This document shows positions 57,241 through 64,000 of a DNA stretch of 64,000 nt, piece after piece. The notes under the pieces are model-generated. The model saw only the letters and a program-made list of their open reading frames with translations. It was not told where the DNA came from and made no database searches. Position numbers and translations under genes: made by a program. Where the stretch lies: assembly GCF_905475395.1 (NCBI RefSeq), contig NC_058338.1:45605935-45669934 (forward strand), in the 5' to 3' direction. Within the stretch, counting starts at the first letter, position 1, and each line of letters starts with the position of its first letter. This stretch comes from Chrysoperla carnea (Eukaryota; Arthropoda; Insecta; Neuroptera; Chrysopidae).

Positions 57241-59603
57241 TTCCTCGTTTTCGTAACGCCATCGCACGGAGAAATTCTAAAAGAACATGCATAATGATAA
57301 ATGGTTTGTTTCTCAGCTCGCTTTCACTATATTATAACACATATTTTCATAGAAACTGATTGCCTCACAGCCTCAACGGAGGTTAATACATCACTACCGT
57401 TTTATTTATTCAAAAATATAATAATTAATAAAAAAATTGAAGTATTAATTTAAAAAAATTAATAATCACGACATCTATTTCTTGAACTGACTATTAACAA
57501 TTTGTTGTTAATGAAAATTTGGATAAATTTAATATAAGGGAGCTTTGGCGAGACCCTTGTTCTATTTTTTTTTAGTATATCTCAAAAATTGATTCTGGCA
57601 AGTTACGTAAGCTCTACATTAGTTTAGCAGACGTTGTGGCTTTGAAAATTCACTTGCCCTCAGATTAATACATCCTGTATTCTTTTACATATTTTGTTAT
57701 TGATTTAGTTTTTATCCTTTAGAGGTGGATAGTATGGATACTAGAAATGTTTTTTTGTAGGATAATTAAAAAATACATTTACTTTAATATACAGTTTTAG
57801 CGCGAGTGAAAGATATAAAAAGATTTTTTTAATTGCATTAACAAAATGTTTTTTTATTAGGGGTGCATATTTTAAATTCTAACCAACAACAACAATAAAA
57901 GTGTTGTATTATTTTAGTGTTGTTTTCAAGGGAGTTTTAAATTGGAGTAGGATTTTTACTTTAAAATTCAATAATGAGTTTTCAAGGGCTTGTTATGTTT
58001 TAAGCGAACTTTTAATTTAAGAGACTTTAAAAATTTCGTTTTAAGCTATATATTTATGGATAAGGATAAATGTGAGAGCTCATCGCCATTTTTATAATGA
58101 AAATATCACCGAAGCTTTCAGGTTTTCTTTAGTTTTATTTTCCGAGGTCGCTTTTGAAGTGAAACGATGGTCAACTTTTTTTTAAATAAAATTACATATT
58201 TTTTTTTGTAGCAGATTAAAAAAATTTTTAGGCAGAAGTTTTTGTGGCAAACAACCAGTATCTGCCACAAAGAGTATGTAGTTTAATTAAAAAACGAAGT
58301 GTTTCCCGGTTTGATCTGGAAGACATTTTCGGAAAAAAAACTAGGCACACTTTTTCCCTTCGTCTTGAAAATAAGAAGTCTGTATTAAATCGATTTTTGA
58401 TATTCAAATTCGTTTTTGCAAAAATTAGCTGGAAAAAAAATCATCTCTATAGGAAACTCAATGAAAAATTTTATTTTCTACTTTTTAGTTTTAAAATTTA
58501 ATTAAATCTACTTGTGATAAAATTGATATGATGTTTACAATATCTTCAATTTTTCAACTACATTTTTGAATGATGTCAATATTTGGCATTGCCATTAGAA
58601 TCGAATCTTGTTTTCATTATCAATTCGATTGGAAATTTGAAAGATTTTCAAAAAAGTATTTGGCTTTTCCAAAAATGAAATTTTTGACTATGCTTTTTCG
58701 CTGAAACCTTTACTGCTGTTTGAAACCAATTTCAGCAGATATTTGATATCTTACTTTTTATATTTTCAAATTGGCTGTAATAGCTAGCGTTCGTCGTCGC
58801 CTTTTATTACCATTTTAATTTAAACATACTTTTTATCTAACTTTGGATTTTGCTTTGTGAAGACCAAAAGTGAATTTTATTTGGAAAATACTATTCTTTT
58901 ACAATAATAAAAAAAAGAAAAACTTGATACCGTATTCAAATGACAAAGAAAAAAATCACACTGAAAACGTTCGTACAGAGTAGAGTTATGTCCGGATGTT
59001 GAATTATTTTACGGCATTTGAATAACTACAAATTCTATCTTTAATTCATTTGTAATAGCAGAAGTATTCAGGGTGTTCAGAAAAATAGTGTAGAATCTTA
59101 ACCTAATTGTGTTTTTCTACATTTCAATCTTTGCTTACTCTATTTAGGTATATCAGATAAAATCAGTCAACGTCAAGCCCAAAAATTTTTTAATTAGTCC
59201 AAAATCGTTCAGATAATATTATCAAAGAAAAGACCACCCATTGGAGACAACAAAAGGTAATAGTAGCATAAAAATCCTGTCTTTGCAAAAAGCAAATAAG
59301 TTAAGTATCCTTTTCACGAGCGAAGTATCCTTCTTTTTCCGAATAACAATTACTTGTTAAATTTTATTTGGCCACTATGTATACATACTTAAATAACAAA
59401 ACAATAAATAATTGGGTTAAAGTTTCCATTAACTTTTTTATTTTTAGTTGAAAATTGTTGATTAAATTCTTAATAATATTATTTTAAATATGTGCATATC
59501 ATGCGTATATTAAGCGGTATAAAAAATAGACCACGAATAAAAATTTTATAACAATCAGTTTTGCAGAACCAAACTTAGCGCCACATTGCTTAATTATTTA
59601 TAA

Positions 59604-59757
59604 CTAGCTTTATAAATTATAGCTCAAGTGTTATCCTGATGTATGAGCTATATTATTGTACAGTTTCATTCAAATCAATTCGCTAGTTCTGCGTGAAAGC
59701 GAAAGAAATAAACAAACAAACAAACATCCTCACTTTCACATTTATAATAAATAGTGA
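59604..59757 (-). mobile_element. Deleted non-autonomous Helitron
   Basis: On the minus strand: A|TCACTATTTATTATAAATG, then (TTTG)n, ACTAGCGAATTGATTTGAAT and TATAGCTCATACATCAGGAT, ending CTAG|T. It shares its interior with 49857-50298 but lacks the 3' hairpin region. Confidence 0.7.
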
Positions 59758-62088
59758 TTTAATAACTTATTAAAAGCCAATTACACAGAGTAGATATAGT
59801 TTTCTGCGGCTTCGCTCTATTCTCAGCTTCTGTTGTTCTTAAGTGCTTCGACAAATAATTGTTAATATTCATTTTCTTGTCTTTTATTTTCGAACATTCG
59901 TTAATGTTATTTGAGAATTAACTTTGTATTTCAGATACTTTGTACGGACTGGATACGAATGGGCAATTTTTGCAGTACTTTTTCTTAATCTATACGGTTT
60001 CTGGACATCATTTTTGGCATTTTTAATAATTCAAAATATTTAGGACACTTTCCAAGACCATTTTTTCGAAATTTAGAGTTCTAAAGTAGTTCTAAGCAAT
60101 AAAATTGCAAATTGCGAGTAAACCAATTTGACTAAATTAAAACAAAATTTGTGTTTTTATTTTTTATATTCCTAGTGAAGAAAAATTGAAGGTTTAAACA
60201 TTCCAAAATATATTAAACCATGAAAAGAGGCATGCCTCAAAAAAAAAACATATCCCATTACTTAAGTTCTAAAATAAAAGAATTTCGTTTTTTTATCTTA
60301 ACGATAAGTTAAACAAGGAGCACTTCCACTTACAATCGTTGCAAGGAAAATTTTGTGGAATTTGTGTCCTCGAAATTCGAAGTGGGGTGCACTTGCTGCT
60401 GTATAAATGAATTAATTTTCCACAGATATCTTTCGATATTGAAATCTCATTTTCTTTGTAACTCAGCATACATAATCTGCTGTACACGGAAACTCGTATT
60501 CTAATATCTTATAAATGGGTAGTTTTGATATGAATTTAATTAGTTTTTCTTTTGTAAATGAACTAACGATTCAAAATACTATATATAATTGTATACCGTA
60601 AACTTACGAATCACTGTAATGTTTGTCTACTAACGTTAAACCAATAAATTTTATATATTAAAAGCACCTCATGGATAAAATATTGAATTTAAGCTTTCAA
60701 GTACATTTAATGTTCAAAAATAAAATTATGAAATGAAAATAAACCCATGATTGGTTGGGAGTTTGAGGGACAGACACGCATAAAAATACATAAACAAATT
60801 TTTATCATAGAATTGTAAATATCGCAAAACGTTAAGTAATGATAAAATTTTTTATAAAGTTTATCCGTGCAAAAATCTTTTCTCAGAAAGTTAATAATTT
60901 TTAAATATAAAAGAAACATTTACCTGCCCCGTATATCAGAAAGATAATTTGTAATGTAAAAAGCCCACGGAAATGATTCAAATTTTGTACGTTGGAAGCT
61001 CTGTTCGAAGCAAATCTTTGAATGCAACTTTTTTAATTAAATTTTAACTTCTTTTTCTAATTTGTTATGATATATTTTTATGGGTAACATGACAAATTCG
61101 ACATCAGGCAATTACCGCATTGTAATGAAATTTAAACCCAAAAACTATATTCTCGATCTACATTGTATTTACCGTATTTAGCTAGGCTTAACTTCTTTTT
61201 AATCCCGAAATTGATATTGCTATTTGTGATGAAGTCCACAATAAAAAAAAGAGTCGTAGTAACTGAAAATATTATCCGGAAACTTTTGTTAGCGCTTCCG
61301 GATAGAATTCTTTTAGAATCGCAAACTAAAAGAGCTTTCGTAATTTTTTGCGTCTCATAGGATCTGGTTTACCTTGAAAGCTGGAAAAATAACTATAAAT
61401 TAACGAAAGTCATTCATTTTATTAACAAATTTCCGATTCTTTCGATATAACACTCTCACTATATTTGGATAGCTGTTCCGAACGAATTATTGTGGTGCTT
61501 GTTTTGGGGTACTGACCGAATGAATTTTGAGTATAAAAATAATTGGTAAAAAATGGAATTTTGTTGTATATATTTACGGATTGAAAATAAAATAAATTTG
61601 AACTGAAATTTTTTTTTGTTTCAAAAATAATATGTTATGTTATTTAACGATGTCCATTTTTAGACACCAAAGCAAAATTTATGTATGTATGATCTATTAT
61701 GTACCCAGATGAAAGTCGGTTTAATAATTTTTTTTTATGAACTCTATAGCTATATTTCCTGTAATATGCAAACTTGAAAAATTTATATGAAAAAATGATT
61801 TTTGGTTGAAAATACGATTATACTTTTTAATATTAAAACATACATGATATAATATGTTATGCAGCAATAGTGTACATGGCTTTGATTTATTATTTAAGAC
61901 GACTTTGATATGGGGTTTATTTAACTTCAACATTAAAAGGATGGAGAATAAGGCATTTGACTGATTTCTGAAAACCAGATTAGATAGTATTTATAGAAAC
62001 CATAAAAAATGTTTACTTTTAATTAGTTTATGTATTTTCAAGTTTGTGACCTCGAGCGCCGAACGCAACTTTGGCAAAAATTAGTGCA

Positions 62089-62281
62089 GGGTCAATATTT
62101 ATAAATATAAGATATAAAAAAAATTATTAAGTAGTATTTAATCGATAATTAAGTGAAAAAACTGTATAATAGACAAGGTCAATCGTGAATCCCAGTAAAT
62201 TATGCCGTTTTTTTTCCATAATTAATCATTAAATACTACTTAAATAATTATTGAATACCTTATATTTATAAATATTGACCC
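62089..62281. repeat. 193-bp foldback element
   Basis: The left arm, GGGTCAATATTTATAAATAT plus AAG..., mirrors the right arm, ...CTTATATTTATAAATATTGA plus CCC. The arms are about 62 bp with a 65-bp loop. The flanks hold a direct repeat, GAACGCAAC...GCAAAAATTAGT, at 62061-62085 and 62303-62329. Confidence 0.75.
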
Positions 62282-63112
62282 AGCAATGAAGTACATTAAG
62301 CTGAACGCAACACCTTTTGCAAAATTAGTAGAATATTTTATCCCCTACAACTTCTATATTAAATGTTAATACGATGGAAGGCAAAAGAAACGAGATATTC
62401 ACAAAAAAGTGATTTTCAAGACCTCTGATCTTGAATATCTAAGAAGGCGCACGCGTGACAATATGTGACTCTTGAGACAACATTTGTACTATCAAAATAC
62501 AGGTTTGTACAAAAATTCAGCTTATTCCGTTAGATTCCGTGGTGAAACCCTAAGATGATTGGAGTATCTATTATTTTAATTATTTATTGTAATATAGTAT
62601 GTGCTATCAAAAACCTAATATAAATTCAATTAATATTTTCTTTTACTAAAAATAATAAACTTTATTAGTTTCACTTACAATAAATAAACTTACTGTAATT
62701 TATTAATAACCACTCTATACAATAAAAATAAATTTATTTTTTCCATTGTATTATGAATTTTATATAATTTCTTTTGAAGTAAATTTTGTAGTGAGTCGGG
62801 CTAGTCTATCTAATTTATGACTATAATTCTTATTTTTAATGTCCTTTGTGTTTAAATACCATTATTATATTAAAAAGTATAAAAATATCCATTATTATTA
62901 TTATACTTAGTGAAAAGCTGAACTGGATTATAAAAAAAGATAAAAAACAAAAAATAATATTTATGGGTATTAAATTCTATTATTTCATGGAAAAGAAAAT
63001 TGGGAGTGTAAATTTTCGTTAAAAGTTCTGTAGATATGAATTTATTGTAAAATCTTAAGATTTATTTGATTTCGTTTTTATAGGTTAAAATTTTTTTACA
63101 AATTCTCGAACC

Positions 63113-63168
63113 AAAAAAAGGAGTGTTTGACCGCTATGTGTGTGTGTGTGTTTGTCTGTCTGTCTTAG
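63113..63168 (+). repeat. Repeat fragment with GT/CTGT microsatellite
   Basis: AAAAAGGAGTGTTTGACCGC, then (GT)n and (CTGT)n, then GCACCGTAGCGCCTAAACGG. Related to 3893-3953. Confidence 0.5.
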
Positions 63169-64000
63169 GCACCGTAGCGCCTAAACGGATGAGCCGATTT
63201 GGATTTTTTTTTGTAACGTTTGAAAGGTATTTTAATGATAAATATTAATTTTAGAAAAAAATGTTTAAAGTAATTGTTTTAGGAAATTTGTAGAATTTAA
63301 AAGTTAATTTATTATCATTTTTTTGCTAAACAAATATTAGAAGAGATATCGGTCAAATAGTCAATAAGTAAATCGTCATAGTCGTATAAATCATAAACGG
63401 TTAGTGATACAAAAAAATTTATAATTATATACAATAAAGGTTATTACCATTTTAGGTCTTAAGAGCACGGTTATGGAGATATAGCCTCGCCTATTTTTGT
63501 AAGAATTTTGTGCATTTACATTCAGTATGTGATACTGAACCTATTTAAATAAAAGAATAACTCCTGTAATTTAATGCAAAAAAAAAAATTCTCTGTAGTC
63601 TGAAGTATCACCACAAAATTTTTATTTTTTGTTATCAATATAAGTGTACGCGTGTTATAGCATGTCTGTGAATTTATCTTTTGTTTATATTTTAATTTCC
63701 AATCATTTCTAATAAATTTTCTTTGAACAAATATTTTTCCATATACATATTTTATATCTGTAATAATTTTCATTTGTTTTGTTGCTGTAGGGTACATTTT
63801 CTATGTAAATAGAAAAAAGTGTGGCTTTGTTTGTTTGCAATATTATCATTAATATTTGTATCCCGAGGTGGTCTTGGTGATGATTGTGTAAACAGAATAC
63901 ATACGATAATTCGCATACTCTAGACAGTACGTTTCGTTCTCTATAGGGTATACAATCCAAAATGTGGTAAATTTGCTTCTAATTTATTTTTTAGAAAATA

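Larger units (their letters stand above)
45542..64000. other. Gene-poor right part, probably ASPP intron(s) or 5' flank
   Basis: No confident exon was seen in 18.5 kb. Because ASPP is 5'-incomplete and on the minus strand, its upstream introns probably cover much of this. Apart from the repeats listed, 53000-53950, 54260-55540, 57240-59550, 59800-62050 and 62350-63100 show only AT-rich sequence with short random open frames. Confidence 0.55.

Noticed and set aside
58244-58501. Open frame of 85 codons starting MANNQYLPQRVCSLIKKRS
   Set aside because: Lys/Phe-rich second half, no splice context, no recognisable family. It is compatible with chance in AT-rich DNA.

Overview
The window is AT-rich eukaryotic DNA from an animal, most likely an insect. 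The genes have many introns with GT-AG splice sites, codon use is strongly A/T-ending, and the proteins are close to animal orthologues. A (TTAGG)n array, the ancestral insect telomere repeat, forms the tail of one SINE. The order of insect cannot be told from the sequence alone.

Five conserved protein-coding genes can be rebuilt exon by exon. From left to right they are: the last two exons of MBIP (+, 728-1154), an ATAC-complex protein; a complete three-exon calcineurin B homologous protein, CHP1 (+, 3027-4726); a complete eleven-exon SEC23 (-, 9781-19726), the COPII coat GTPase-activating subunit; a complete eleven-exon condensin subunit SMC2 (+, 20620-29864); and the C-terminal eight exons of ASPP/PPP1R13 (-, 32995-45541), whose 5' exons lie in or beyond the right third of the window. 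SEC23 and SMC2 are head to head with 893 bp between start codons, so that stretch should hold both promoters. The five genes have unrelated housekeeping roles and do not form a pathway.

The rest is intron and intergenic DNA dense in mobile-element remains. The main families are: (i) a Helentron/DINE-1-like element with a GTCY microsatellite, in about eight copies on both strands; (ii) short Helitrons with A|TC...CTAG|T ends; (iii) tRNA-derived SINE heads of several types, one with a perfect 12-bp target duplication; (iv) terminal-inverted-repeat and foldback elements, several of them long near-palindromes; and (v) pairs of diverged direct repeats up to 0.5 kb long. Nested insertions can be read directly at 5.9-7.1 kb and 50.8-51.6 kb.

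No CRISPR array, operon, rRNA or convincing functional tRNA gene was seen. I found no new multi-gene system. The most unusual content is the repeat architecture: foldbacks, nested insertions and an apparently half-inverted Helentron.
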